Shown one piece after another: positions 49,145 to 58,044 of a stretch of DNA of 64,000 bases (position 1 is its first letter; every line of letters starts with the position of its first letter). The position numbers and the translations under genes were made by a program. Under the pieces are notes generated by a model that ran no database searches, was not told the DNA's origin, and saw only the letters and a list, made by a program, of their open reading frames with translations. The stretch spans positions 3,162,001-3,226,000 of the forward strand of contig NC_010506.1 in assembly GCF_000019525.1 (NCBI RefSeq), in the 5' to 3' direction. Source of the DNA: Shewanella woodyi ATCC 51908. GTDB lineage: Bacteria > Pseudomonadota > Gammaproteobacteria > Enterobacterales > Shewanellaceae.

Positions 49145-49281
49145 ATCCAGATACAGAGCAGGTTTCAAGGTTACACAAACTACCTATCATGAGGTATACC
49201 TAAAGAGGTAATAAATGAAGCCGTGTGTCATTTTCTCCGCAAAAAAACCATTTCTCTTTTCAATACCGTCCAAAAATTAAG

Positions 49282-49295
49282 ATGATCTAGATCAA
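49282..49295. promoter_or_regulatory. FNR/EtrA-like box, distal
   Basis: ATGATCTAGATCAA: 9 of 10 defined positions of TTGAT-N4-ATCAA. It contains the 12-base palindrome TGATCTAGATCA. It is 165 bases before the narK start, upstream of a second such box. Confidence 0.6.
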
Positions 49296-49362
49296 AGTAG
49301 CCCCATATTCAGCCGTAAGTTAACGGTAAAAAACCTACCTAGGTCAAAAAAACTGACCATTT

Positions 49363-49376
49363 TTGATACAAGTCAA
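49363..49376. promoter_or_regulatory. FNR/EtrA-like box, proximal
   Basis: TTGATACAAGTCAA: 9 of 10 defined positions of the FNR consensus. It is about 85 bases before the narK start, a distance allowing an activating position near -41 with a short leader. It suggests anaerobic induction. Confidence 0.7.
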
Positions 49377-49460
49377 TAAAGAGTTCCCGCCATAAGAGCA
49401 CACTAAGCGAATTCACAAATCACCTATATTTTCGCAACATCAGATGTTGGAGCTAATAAA

Positions 49461-50936
49461 ATGTCAAACGAAGGAAAAATGAATCTGCTCAATTTTGCAG
49501 ATCCAAAAATAAAAATGCTTCATGTAACATGGTTCGCTTTTTTCTTGTCTTTTGTCGTCTGGTTTAGTCACGCCCCCTTGATGGTATTTATTAAAGAAGC
49601 GTTTGACCTAACGAGCGCGCAGGTAAAAGCCTTACTCATCTTAAACGTTGCGCTTACCATACCTGCTCGCATTGTGATCGGGATCTTAGTTGATAAATAT
49701 GGCCCCAGAATTATTTACAGTAGTTTGCTTATCATCTCTTCATTTATCTGTCTCGGCTTTGCTATGGCCCAAAGCTTTGAGCAACTAGCCCTATTCAGGT
49801 TTCTCTTAGGCTTTGTGGGCGCAGGCTTCGTGATTGGAATTCGACTCGTTGGTGAGTGGTTCCCAGCAAAACAGGTCGGCATTGCCGAAGGGATCTATGG
49901 CGGCTGGGGAAACTTCGGCTCTGCCGCTGCGGCAATGTCACTGCCAACGTTAGCTTATGCATTTGGTGGTGATGATGGATGGCGCTACGCCTTAGCGTGC
50001 ACTGGGATTTTAGCGGGTCTATACGGCATATTCTTCTACATTGCAGCCCGAAATACGCCAAAAGGCTCCACCTACTTTAAGCCAAAAAAGTCTGGTGGTT
50101 TGGAGGTCACAAGTTGGAAAGACTTCTACTTTTATCTGTTTATGAATATCCCCATGTATATCGCCCTCGCCGTGCTGGCTTGGAAATTATCACCTACAGG
50201 GGTGAACCTGTTTACCACTGAAACCATGTACATCATGTGGTTGTCACTCTTAGTGTTATTTTTTATTCAGGTTAACTCTATCTGGCGAGTCAATAAGGAG
50301 AACCTGACCCATGGCGTTCCTAACATTGAGAAGTATGAGTTTAAACAAGTTGCTATTCTCGATGTCGCCTACTTTGTTACCTTCGGCTCAGAGCTTGCGG
50401 TAGTCTCCATGCTACCTCTGTTTTTCTTAGAAACATTTGACGGGCTAGATCCAGTAAAAGCAGGTTTATTGGCCTCAGGCTTTGCCTTTATGAACTTGGT
50501 CGCTCGCCCTACTGGTGGCTGGTTTAGTGATAAGTTTGGACGACGTAAGAGCTTGATGATCTTAGTCGGTGGCTTAGCAGCTGGTTATGCCATACTCAGT
50601 CAAGTCGATGGCAGCTGGTTTATCCCCCTTGCGGTCATGGCAACCATGGTCTGCTCCTTTTTCGTTCAAGCAGGCGAAGGTGCTGTTTTTGCCATAGTGC
50701 CACTGGTCAAGCGTCGCATGACAGGCCAGATTGCTGGTATGGCAGGTGCCTACGGCAATGTTGGTGCGGTAACCTACCTAACGGTTTTATCTTTTGTGGA
50801 TTACAGCACCTTCTTCTTGGTCATATCAGGCTCAGCTCTGTTTATCTTTATTGCAACTATGTTCCTCAATGAACCTAAGGGACATATGGCAGAGGTGAAC
50901 GAAGATGGCACGGTAGAACTTATTGATGTGAATTAA
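49461..50936 (+). CDS. narK: NarK-family nitrate/nitrite transporter (first copy)
   Basis: 491 residues, 12 TM helices of the nitrate/nitrite porter family. Nitrate signatures: '[20 protein letters not shown]' in helix 5 and '[15 protein letters not shown]' in helix 11, with the substrate Arg in '[13 protein letters not shown]'. The first nitrate signature fits the NarK1/NasA-like type, often proton symport. Start ATG 49461 is preferred. FNR-like boxes lie upstream. It heads a same-strand run with the kinase/phosphatase, the small protein and the HPP gene, a set of unusual interest next to narGHJI. Confidence 0.93.
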   Translation: MSNEGKMNLLNFADPKIKMLHVTWFAFFLSFVVWFSHAPLMVFIKEAFDLTSAQVKALLILNVALTIPARIVIGILVDKYGPRIIYSSLLIISSFICLGFAMAQSFEQLALFRFLLGFVGAGFVIGIRLVGEWFPAKQVGIAEGIYGGWGNFGSAAAAMSLPTLAYAFGGDDGWRYALACTGILAGLYGIFFYIAARNTPKGSTYFKPKKSGGLEVTSWKDFYFYLFMNIPMYIALAVLAWKLSPTGVNLFTTETMYIMWLSLLVLFFIQVNSIWRVNKENLTHGVPNIEKYEFKQVAILDVAYFVTFGSELAVVSMLPLFFLETFDGLDPVKAGLLASGFAFMNLVARPTGGWFSDKFGRRKSLMILVGGLAAGYAILSQVDGSWFIPLAVMATMVCSFFVQAGEGAVFAIVPLVKRRMTGQIAGMAGAYGNVGAVTYLTVLSFVDYSTFFLVISGSALFIFIATMFLNEPKGHMAEVNEDGTVELIDVN

Positions 50937-51011
50937 TTTAAGCAGCTTGCCAGCTTTTTAGTTGAGCTGATAATGTGTTTACTCTTTGCCTAAACTAAAA
51001 ATGAGCAAAAT

Positions 51012-52742
51012 ATGCAAATAACCAACGGCTTACATATTGATCTTGCCAGCCATACTCAACAAGGCCTAAAAGAGATAAATGAGGATGCTGTTGGTTTTTT
51101 TGTGCCCAATGAGACAAGGCTGCTCGACAATAAAGGCGTCTTGCTAGCCGTTGCCGATGGTGTCAGTAGCGCAGAGGCTGGCAAAGATGCCAGCGCCACC
51201 GCCGTGACACGCTTTATCAATGACTACTACCCTACACCTGAGACTTGGTCGGTTAAACACGCTGGTCAAAAGCTACTATCGAGCATCAATATCACCCTCT
51301 TTAAACGCAGCCACGAGTTTGCCAATGAGGAGAAAGGTTACCTAACCACCTTTACTGGCATGGTAATAAAATCTAGAACCTGCCACTTCTTCCATGTGGG
51401 TGACAGCCGTGCTTATCTGCTGCGAGAAGGAGAGTTAACCCAACTGACCCGAGATCATGTTGCCAGTATTGGTACAGGCAGAACCTTTCTCGCCCGCGCT
51501 GTCGGCATGGATAACTGTCTGCAGATAGATTATGGCTCTGTCGATCTCGAAACTGGGGACATACTATTAGCCACATCTGATGGCATACATGACTTTGTTG
51601 ATGAAGCCACTTTAGTCGAGGTACTCTCTTGTCAGCTTACAGAGCAGGAGAAGATAGATAAACTTGCAACACTTGCCTTAGACGGTGGCAGTGACGATAA
51701 CATCAGCGGCGTCATTGCTCATATCACTGGCTTGCCGAATGAAAGCCTTAATGACTACAACACAAAACTCACACGCCTTCCCTTTCCTCCTCCTCTCGAT
51801 CCCGGCGTGATGCTCGATGGCTATCAGGTTATAGAGGAGCTGTTTGCCAGTAGTCGTAGCCAACTCTACCTGGTCGAAGATAGCGAAACTGGAACAAGAG
51901 TCGTCATGAAAACCCCCTCTGTCACCTTTGAGGAGGACACAGGGTATATCGATAGATTTATTCAAGAGGAGTGGATAGGAAAACGAATACACAGTGAGTA
52001 CGTCGTTAAGATCATTGAGCAGAAACGCCCCAGAACCTGTCTCTACTATTTAATGGAGTATGTCCATGGTGTTTCTTTGGATAAGTGGATGAAACTAAAT
52101 CACTTTCCTAAACCTAAAATTGCCATATCCATTATCGAAAAGGTCGCAAAAGGATTAAGTGAGTTCCATAAGATGGAGACCATCCATCAAGACTTAAAAC
52201 CTGCCAATATACTCATTAATCAAGATAATGAGATAAAAATTGTCGATTTTGGTTCCGTTTTTGTTGCCGGCGTCGCTGAGATTTTTGTACCACTGGATCA
52301 TGAAGGCGTCCTTGGCACAGCCACTTACTCAGATCCTAAGTATCTACTGGGAAAAAACACGGGAATACAGGGAGATCTCTACGCCCTAGCGACCATCTGT
52401 TACGAACTTTTTTGTGGAAAACTCCCCTATGGCGACAAGATAGAGGAGTGCCAAACGGCCTTCGAGTATGACCGACTTCGTTATATCTCAGCCAGTGACG
52501 TGAACCCCATTATCCCCATCTGGTTTGATAGAACGCTCCAACGAGGAGTCGCCTTCGACTTAGAGGAGCGCTATGAAGTTATCGATGATTTCTTAACGGA
52601 TTTAAGAAACCCAAACCCTATTTTTTTAAGGGACGATCCTAAGGCTAAAAAGAATAAGAGTCAGGTTCTATTTTGGCAGCTTCTCTCAGGATTTTGGATA
52701 TTAATGCTGATCTTGGTGATTGCCATGTTTAAACAAGGCTAA
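51012..52742 (+). CDS. Fused PP2C-type phosphatase / Ser-Thr protein kinase
   Basis: 576 residues. Residues about 8-245 are a PP2C phosphatase: 'KEINEDAVGFFVP', 'LLAVADGVSSAEAGKDAS', 'FFHVGDSRAYLLREGELTQL' and 'LDGGSDDNISGVI' hold the metal Asp residues. Residues about 268-535 are a Hanks-type kinase: Lys in 'VVMKTPS', catalytic 'HQDLKPANIL' (Asp about 393) and 'KIVDFGS'. The glycine-rich loop is degenerate ('FASSRSQLY'). A C-terminal TM helix ('LFWQLLSGFWILMLILVIAM') anchors it. Such fusions occur beside narK/nasA genes; the target is unknown. Confidence 0.9.
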   Translation: MQITNGLHIDLASHTQQGLKEINEDAVGFFVPNETRLLDNKGVLLAVADGVSSAEAGKDASATAVTRFINDYYPTPETWSVKHAGQKLLSSINITLFKRSHEFANEEKGYLTTFTGMVIKSRTCHFFHVGDSRAYLLREGELTQLTRDHVASIGTGRTFLARAVGMDNCLQIDYGSVDLETGDILLATSDGIHDFVDEATLVEVLSCQLTEQEKIDKLATLALDGGSDDNISGVIAHITGLPNESLNDYNTKLTRLPFPPPLDPGVMLDGYQVIEELFASSRSQLYLVEDSETGTRVVMKTPSVTFEEDTGYIDRFIQEEWIGKRIHSEYVVKIIEQKRPRTCLYYLMEYVHGVSLDKWMKLNHFPKPKIAISIIEKVAKGLSEFHKMETIHQDLKPANILINQDNEIKIVDFGSVFVAGVAEIFVPLDHEGVLGTATYSDPKYLLGKNTGIQGDLYALATICYELFCGKLPYGDKIEECQTAFEYDRLRYISASDVNPIIPIWFDRTLQRGVAFDLEERYEVIDDFLTDLRNPNPIFLRDDPKAKKNKSQVLFWQLLSGFWILMLILVIAMFKQG

Positions 52743-52941
52743 TAATAACGAATTTAAATATCATAACAGTTAAAAAGTTAATTTATCTAGCTTTAACCCT
52801 GTTTCGATCAATAAACAAGCCTATCTGTTGACTATAATAAACAGAGACATCAAGGATGATATATTCATATATATAATAAGTGGTAGTCATTAATTATATT
52901 TTAGGCCTTACATAATAAACAAAAGTAACAGTGAGTATTTC

Positions 52942-53337
52942 ATGATTAAAATGTTTAAAGAGTTATTACAGATGACATCCGAACAATCGGCTCCTCAACG
53001 CCTACTTTTTTTATTTGCAGATGCAGAAGCAACAAACCCTAAAAAAAGTAAGCAACATCAAAGGGGCACCATCTCTCCTGTTATGTGTGTCGATAAACTC
53101 CCCTCAGAGTTGAGCTCTTTTGATGCATTAGTCAAAGAAGCAGATTCAATCGCAAAACAGTGGAACTTTGTCTTTGTGGCCAGTTTAAGTGGTGATAATG
53201 GTGTTGCCCCAACAACGCAGGAGGCAGAACCATTTTTAAACAAGATGGCAAATGATATTGAGACAGGAAATGGAGTCGGCCGTTATGTCATTTTTGACAG
53301 AGATGAAAATCCAATACAGTTAGAGTCCCATGGATAA
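52942..53337 (+). CDS. Small protein of the type labelled 'ribonucleotide reductase subunit alpha'
   Basis: 131 residues, soluble, with 'PQRLLFLFADAEA', 'SPVMCVDKLPSELSSFDALV' and 'NFVFVASLSGDNGVAPTTQE' and 'VGRYVIFDRDENPIQL'. Databases contain many ~130-residue homologues named ribonucleotide reductase subunit alpha, but it lacks every catalytic feature of class I-III RNR and is far too short, so that name looks wrong. The fold may be a small alpha/beta protein. It sits between the kinase/phosphatase and HPP genes in the nitrate island. Function unknown. Confidence 0.75.
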   Translation: MIKMFKELLQMTSEQSAPQRLLFLFADAEATNPKKSKQHQRGTISPVMCVDKLPSELSSFDALVKEADSIAKQWNFVFVASLSGDNGVAPTTQEAEPFLNKMANDIETGNGVGRYVIFDRDENPIQLESHG

Positions 53338-53448
53338 AAGGCCATACATATCAGTCATTAACTTGTAAACCTATGTTTTTTAGCTCTATTCTGTTTCTAA
53401 TAAAGACAGCTATGCTGATATTTTAAACAGATAATAACTTATCCGCTT

Positions 53449-53943
53449 ATGCCAATGAAATCAATGTCGAACAGGGAAGTTTTCGCCTCCATCATAGGTG
53501 CTTTTTTTGCGACCTTGTGCGCCTCATTTTTCAGTAATAGTATTCTTGAAGCCGATAATATGCCGATGATCTTAGCCTCCACAGGTGCATCAGCTATGCT
53601 AATTTTCGGTATACCTCACAGTCCAGTCTCCCAACCTTGGCCTTTAGTAGGCGGCCACCTTATTTCTGCCTTTATCGGGATCAGTGCCTATTCTCTTATT
53701 CCAAATCCAATACTGGCCTCATCCGTTGCCATCGGTGTTGCCATGCTACTGATGCATAGCACTGGCTGTATGCACCCACCAGGAGGAGCAACCGTAGTCA
53801 CGGCTGTGATTGGCGGCGCTAACGTCCATGAACTGGGTTACTACTTTATTATTATCCCAGTTTTTTTTAATGCCATCATTTTACTCTCTATCGCCATGGC
53901 AGTCGCAACCTTCAGGGAGAAAAACCCATTTGTCATTGATTAA
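53449..53943 (+). CDS. HPP-family membrane protein
   Basis: 164 residues with four or five TM helices and the family motif 'MHPPGGATVVTAVIGGA'. HPP proteins of cyanobacteria and plant chloroplasts have been reported as nitrite transporters, so a place beside narK, the nar operon and a kinase/phosphatase makes a nitrite-handling role attractive here, though not shown. Several Met codons (53449, 53455, 53464) could start the gene; I cannot choose firmly. Confidence 0.85.
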   Translation: MPMKSMSNREVFASIIGAFFATLCASFFSNSILEADNMPMILASTGASAMLIFGIPHSPVSQPWPLVGGHLISAFIGISAYSLIPNPILASSVAIGVAMLLMHSTGCMHPPGGATVVTAVIGGANVHELGYYFIIIPVFFNAIILLSIAMAVATFREKNPFVID

Positions 53944-53966
53944 TCAAACAGTTATTTATTGCCCAC

Positions 53967-53992
53967 AAAAAGGAGAGCAATTTGCTCTCCTT
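53967..53992. terminator. Terminator between HPP gene and ppiC
   Basis: AAAAAGGAGAGCAA-TTTGCTCTCCTT: an 8-bp or longer stem. On the minus strand the stem is followed by TTTTTG, so it best serves the ppiC gene; it also lies after the HPP stop. Confidence 0.8.
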
Positions 53993-54012
53993 AACAGCAC
54001 AATATTCACTTA

Positions 54013-54825
54013 TCACACATGCACATTATCCTCAGAAAACTTAACCTCTACGCCTTGAATATCTGCCTTTTGCACTAAGCCATGAATATAGGCCTGAATG
54101 GCCAAATGAGAAGCGCGATGAACTAGATAACCTCGTACCTTATCCTGCACCAAAGAGTAATCTAGTGCCTTCCCCTCCACTTTTCGCGCAACATTAACCA
54201 CATGCAAACCATATCGAGACTCAAGCGGCTTTTCTGCCAGTCCTTCTGGTAACATCATCAACTGGCGCTCAAACTCTGGCACGGTTTGACCATTGCTTAT
54301 CTGACCAAGAGAGCCTCCAGTCTCTTTCGAAGGGCATACCGAGTGATGTTTAGCTAATTCTCCAAACAGTTTAAGATCGTTTTTTAAGGTCGAAATAATG
54401 TCCATTGCATCACTCTTAGCATCATCTCTTGCATCCAGATCGTCATTGGCAGCCGCCAACAAGATATGATCAACCTCCATCAAGGGCGCAGTAGTAAACT
54501 TATCTCGATTATTCTTAAAGTAACGCAAACAATCATCTTCATCTGGATCATCGTATTTAACTTGAGTCTGCAGCAAGAGTTGAACTCCAGCCTCTTCACT
54601 CTCCCCCGAGACATCTATCCCCTCCTTTACCGCTTGCTCCAGTAATAACTGCTGAATAACTAAGGCCTGTCCAGCCCGTTGAACGACGACATCAAACTCT
54701 CCGTGGGGGTGATACTGAAGCTCATTTGCGAGCTGCGTCTCCTCTATCAAAACTCCATTAACAGAGATAACGGGCAACCTCTCTTTTGACGGGGTTGTTG
54801 ACGGATTTGTTCCACATAAACTCAT
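54013..54825 (-). CDS. PpiC-type peptidyl-prolyl isomerase (NifM-like)
   Basis: 270 residues, no signal peptide seen. An N-terminal chaperone-like helical part (about 25-105) precedes a parvulin domain: 'EVDHILLAAANDD', 'FGELAKHHSVCPSKETGGSL', 'GQISNGQTVPEFERQLM' and 'ESRYGLHVVNVARK'. Parvulins isomerise peptidyl-prolyl bonds. Lying 247 bases after narI and on the same strand, it probably assists nitrate reductase assembly, as NifM does for nitrogenase; this is an inference from position. Confidence 0.85.
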   Translation of the reverse strand: MSLCGTNPSTTPSKERLPVISVNGVLIEETQLANELQYHPHGEFDVVVQRAGQALVIQQLLLEQAVKEGIDVSGESEEAGVQLLLQTQVKYDDPDEDDCLRYFKNNRDKFTTAPLMEVDHILLAAANDDLDARDDAKSDAMDIISTLKNDLKLFGELAKHHSVCPSKETGGSLGQISNGQTVPEFERQLMMLPEGLAEKPLESRYGLHVVNVARKVEGKALDYSLVQDKVRGYLVHRASHLAIQAYIHGLVQKADIQGVEVKFSEDNVHV

Positions 54826-55072
54826 AATTAAGACTCTTTTGGCAATTGCTGATTAAATAGAACACTGCATATAAAAACCAATAACTTTATATAGGGCCAT
54901 CGATTAACAGCGACAACATTTAAAAACTAAAATAAGAGTGAACAACGATTTATTACTTAAATTTTCATCCCCAATAAATATTCATCAGGCAATCCAATAT
55001 AGAGAGTCAAATAGAGATAAGTAAAACATCTACCTATCCCTATTAATTTAAAACGTAGCACTCACTCTGTAA

Positions 55073-55750
55073 TTAACGCTGACGAACCACTTGGTAGCTT
55101 CTAGCAAAATATTTAACTGGCACACTGATAACATGAACTAAACGAGTAAACGGAAAGATCATAATCAAGGTTAATCCAACCAAAATATGCAGCTTATAGA
55201 TAAAGTTCACCGATTCAATCGCCTCAGCAGCCTGTACACCTTGTAAAGTTGCAATACTTTGTGTCCAGGTCGCCAGCAAGATCATCACAGAGCCGTCCAG
55301 ATGCCCCATAGAGACAACAACTGTCAAGAGGCCTAACACTAGTTGAATCAAGAGCATAAATAACACCACAATGTCAGATCGTCTCGAAGTGGCCCTCACT
55401 CTTGGGTTATTCAGGCGACGCTTTATCAGCATCACTAACCCGACTAAACAGACAATGCCAAAGAAACCACCACTGACCATAGCCAACAACTGCTTATCGG
55501 GACTTGAGATAAAGTGATGATAGATAGACTCTGGGGTAAGCAAGCCGACAAAGTGTCCCCCGAGAATAAATATAATCCCTATATGGAACAGATTACTCGC
55601 TAGGCGAAATCCCTTTTGATCCAGTAGCTGACTCGAATCCGCTTTCCAGCTGTATGGCTCACGATCATAGCGTATCCAACAACCAATAAAGAACACCGAC
55701 AGGGCAATAAAGGGATAGATCCCAAACAGAAAAAAATTGAAATTTGACAT
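55073..55750 (-). CDS. narI: Respiratory nitrate reductase gamma subunit
   Basis: Membrane cytochrome b that oxidises quinol and passes electrons to NarH. 225 residues, five TM helices. The four haem ligands of E. coli NarI have counterparts: His56 and His66 ('NLFHIGIIFILGGHFVGL'), His188 ('YKLHILVG') and His206 ('TRLVHVIS'). Last structural gene of narGHJI. Confidence 0.96.
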   Translation of the reverse strand: MSNFNFFLFGIYPFIALSVFFIGCWIRYDREPYSWKADSSQLLDQKGFRLASNLFHIGIIFILGGHFVGLLTPESIYHHFISSPDKQLLAMVSGGFFGIVCLVGLVMLIKRRLNNPRVRATSRRSDIVVLFMLLIQLVLGLLTVVVSMGHLDGSVMILLATWTQSIATLQGVQAAEAIESVNFIYKLHILVGLTLIMIFPFTRLVHVISVPVKYFARSYQVVRQR

Positions 55751-55759
55751 GATTATCTC

Positions 55760-56491
55760 CTACAATCCAGACACTTGCGCAGCATCTGCCTCGTGCCACT
55801 TGATGGGTACCTGATGAACCGTATTAGGATCCAAAGCGTTTTGTGAGTGTTGCATGCCCGCACTGGGGCACTGACCAACAGCGGGATCATCGAAACGGAT
55901 CTCCCTGTCTTCCCACTCCTTATCTATCGCTTCAACGGTGTCATCACGCACCTCTTTGCTCACCGCTTGTGCAATCTCCTCGCGCTCAACCTCAACACCA
56001 GACACCTCAATAAGCGTGTCTAGCAGCACCTTGTAATAGCAGTCACGCTCTTTAAGTCGCTCTGAGAGCATGGTTAATATATGACTGATATCCCCCAGCC
56101 ACTCCTGAATAAACTCAGAAGGTTGCTGGCTGAGAAACTCAAGATAGAGCGGGATATAGTCAGGTAACTGAGAGGAGTCGACCTCAAAACCATGGGTTTT
56201 ATACACATTCATCAAATCCACCATGGCTTGACCGCGATCCCGTGATTCACCGTGTACATGTTCAAATAGCAGCAGCGAAAGTGCTCTGCCCCTATCAAAC
56301 AGCAGATCATAGCTCTCCTGGGCATCAAAGAGATCTCGCTGAGTAAGCTCACAGATAAAGCCGGTAAGTTCAGCTCGGGTTTTAGCACTAATACCCGACT
56401 GCTCCACACCAGATATCAGCTCCTCTTTAGCATCAAAAAGCGCCAGTGTTGGATAGTCCAACAGATGTGAAATAACCTTAAGTAGCAGCAT
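55760..56491 (-). CDS. narJ: Nitrate reductase molybdenum cofactor assembly chaperone NarJ
   Basis: 243 residues of the TorD/NarJ helical family: 'LLDYPTLALFDAKEEL' at the start and 'FEHVHGESRDRGQAMVDLM' with 'SQLPDYIPLYLEFLSQ'. It binds NarG until the Mo-bis-MGD cofactor is inserted and is not part of the final enzyme. It starts two bases after narH and ends nine bases before narI. Confidence 0.95.
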   Translation of the reverse strand: MLLLKVISHLLDYPTLALFDAKEELISGVEQSGISAKTRAELTGFICELTQRDLFDAQESYDLLFDRGRALSLLLFEHVHGESRDRGQAMVDLMNVYKTHGFEVDSSQLPDYIPLYLEFLSQQPSEFIQEWLGDISHILTMLSERLKERDCYYKVLLDTLIEVSGVEVEREEIAQAVSKEVRDDTVEAIDKEWEDREIRFDDPAVGQCPSAGMQHSQNALDPNTVHQVPIKWHEADAAQVSGL

Positions 56492-56493
56492 AA

Positions 56494-58032
56494 TTAATCC
56501 CCTACCTGTACAGTTTTAATCACATTACGCTTGGATATCTTTTTGCCACCAAACAGGTTTACACCATTTTTTCCATCGCTGCAGCCATTGCCAAAGGTGA
56601 AACCACAGCCACTCTTCTCACCGTAAGCTTCTGGGACGTTCATCTCACGGTGACCACTTGGGATCACATACCTGTCTTCATAGTTGGCGATAGCAAGATA
56701 ACGGTACATCTCATCAGCTTGTTTCTTGGTCAGTCCCGCCTGCTCAAGTACCTCAAGATCTTCGACGCCCTCGACATTCTCAGCACGTTTATAGGCGCGC
56801 ATCGCTAACATACGTTCTAGGGCACGAATAACTGGCTCCTCATCCCCTGCTGTCAGCAGATTGGCCAGATACTTAACAGGAATACGAAGAGAGCGAACAT
56901 CAGGGATCACACCCGCTTTACCTAAGGTGCCGCTCTCAACTGCACTCTGAATTGGACTAAGAGCTGGGATATACCAGACCATAGGTAAGGTGCGATACTC
57001 AGGATGTAGCGGTAGCGCTAGCTTCCAGTCCATCGCCATCTTATACACTGGCGATTTCTGGGCTGACTCAATCACAGAATCTGCGATACCATCTTTGCGC
57101 GCTTGGGCGATAACAGCTGGGTCGAACGGGTCAAGGAACACCTCAAGTTGCTTCTCATAAAGATCTTTTTCCGATGCAGTCGATGCCACCTCTTTGATCT
57201 TATCTGCGTCATAAAGGAGTACGCCGAGATAGCGAATACGGCCCACACAGGTTTCAGAGCAGACCGTCGGCATACCCGCTTCGATTCGGGGATAGCAGAA
57301 GATGCACTTCTCTGATTTGCCTGACTTCCAGTTGTAGTAAATCTTCTTATAGGGGCAACCACTGATGCACATGCGCCAGCCACGACACTTCTCCTGGTCT
57401 ATCAGTACAATGCCATCCTCTTCGCGTTTATAGATAGCGCCAGATGGACAGGAAGCCACACAAGCAGGGTTAAGACAGTGCTCACAAAGTCGTGGCAGAT
57501 ACATCATGAAGGTATTTTCAAACTCGCCATACATCTCTTTTTGCATGTTGTCGAAGTTCTTATCCTTACTGCGCTTTTCAAACTCAGTGCCTAAGATCTC
57601 CTCCCAGTTTGGCCCCCACTCAATCTTCTCCATACGTTTGCCAGAGATAACCGAGCGCGGACGTGCGGTAGGTTGATGCTCTACAATAGGTGCGGTATGC
57701 AGGTGCTGATAATCGAAATCAAACGGCTCATAATAATCATCGATCTCAGGCATGTTTGGATTAGCAAAAATATTGGCTAATACCCGATATTTACCACCAA
57801 TCTTTGGCTGGATCTCACCGTTTGGTCGTCTCTCCCAACCCCCATTCCACTTATCTTGATTTTCCCACTCTTTGGGATAACCGATCCCAGGCTTGGTCTC
57901 TACATTGTTGAACCAGGCGTACTCAACCCCCTCACGTGAGGTCCAGACATTTTTACAGGTAATTGAACATGTATGGCACCCGATACACTTATCAAGGTTT
58001 AACACCATACCGATTTGAGAACGTATTTTCAT
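56494..58032 (-). CDS. narH: Respiratory nitrate reductase beta subunit
   Basis: 512 residues carrying four iron-sulfur clusters that wire NarI to NarG. Cys groups: 'CIGCHTCSITCKN' (about 16-28), 'CEHCLNPACVASCPSGAIY', 'CRGWRMCISGCPYKK' and 'KCIFCYPRIEAG...CSETC'. The Trp in 'CRGWRMC' replaces a fourth Cys and gives the [3Fe-4S] centre known from E. coli NarH. It begins 12 bases after narG. Confidence 0.97.
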   Translation of the reverse strand: MKIRSQIGMVLNLDKCIGCHTCSITCKNVWTSREGVEYAWFNNVETKPGIGYPKEWENQDKWNGGWERRPNGEIQPKIGGKYRVLANIFANPNMPEIDDYYEPFDFDYQHLHTAPIVEHQPTARPRSVISGKRMEKIEWGPNWEEILGTEFEKRSKDKNFDNMQKEMYGEFENTFMMYLPRLCEHCLNPACVASCPSGAIYKREEDGIVLIDQEKCRGWRMCISGCPYKKIYYNWKSGKSEKCIFCYPRIEAGMPTVCSETCVGRIRYLGVLLYDADKIKEVASTASEKDLYEKQLEVFLDPFDPAVIAQARKDGIADSVIESAQKSPVYKMAMDWKLALPLHPEYRTLPMVWYIPALSPIQSAVESGTLGKAGVIPDVRSLRIPVKYLANLLTAGDEEPVIRALERMLAMRAYKRAENVEGVEDLEVLEQAGLTKKQADEMYRYLAIANYEDRYVIPSGHREMNVPEAYGEKSGCGFTFGNGCSDGKNGVNLFGGKKISKRNVIKTVQVGD

Positions 58033-58044
58033 GATCGGCTCCTC

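Larger units (their letters stand above)
49145..49460. promoter_or_regulatory. Regulatory gap before narK
   Basis: 316 bases with no gene. It holds two FNR/EtrA-like boxes (49282-49295 and 49363-49376, listed separately). Near 49184-49214 are TACCTAT, AGGTATACCT and AGAGGTA, which resemble NarL/NarP heptamers (TACYYMT and its complement), but their spacing is irregular and I do not call them sites with confidence. Confidence 0.5.

Noticed and set aside
49184..49214. NarL/NarP 7-2-7 site upstream of narK
   Set aside because: Several TACC-like heptamers are present but none has the correct 2-base spacing and full match.
52801..52941. Promoter and FNR site before the small RNR-named gene
   Set aside because: TATAAT is present, but no matching -35 box; only one half of an FNR site can be seen.
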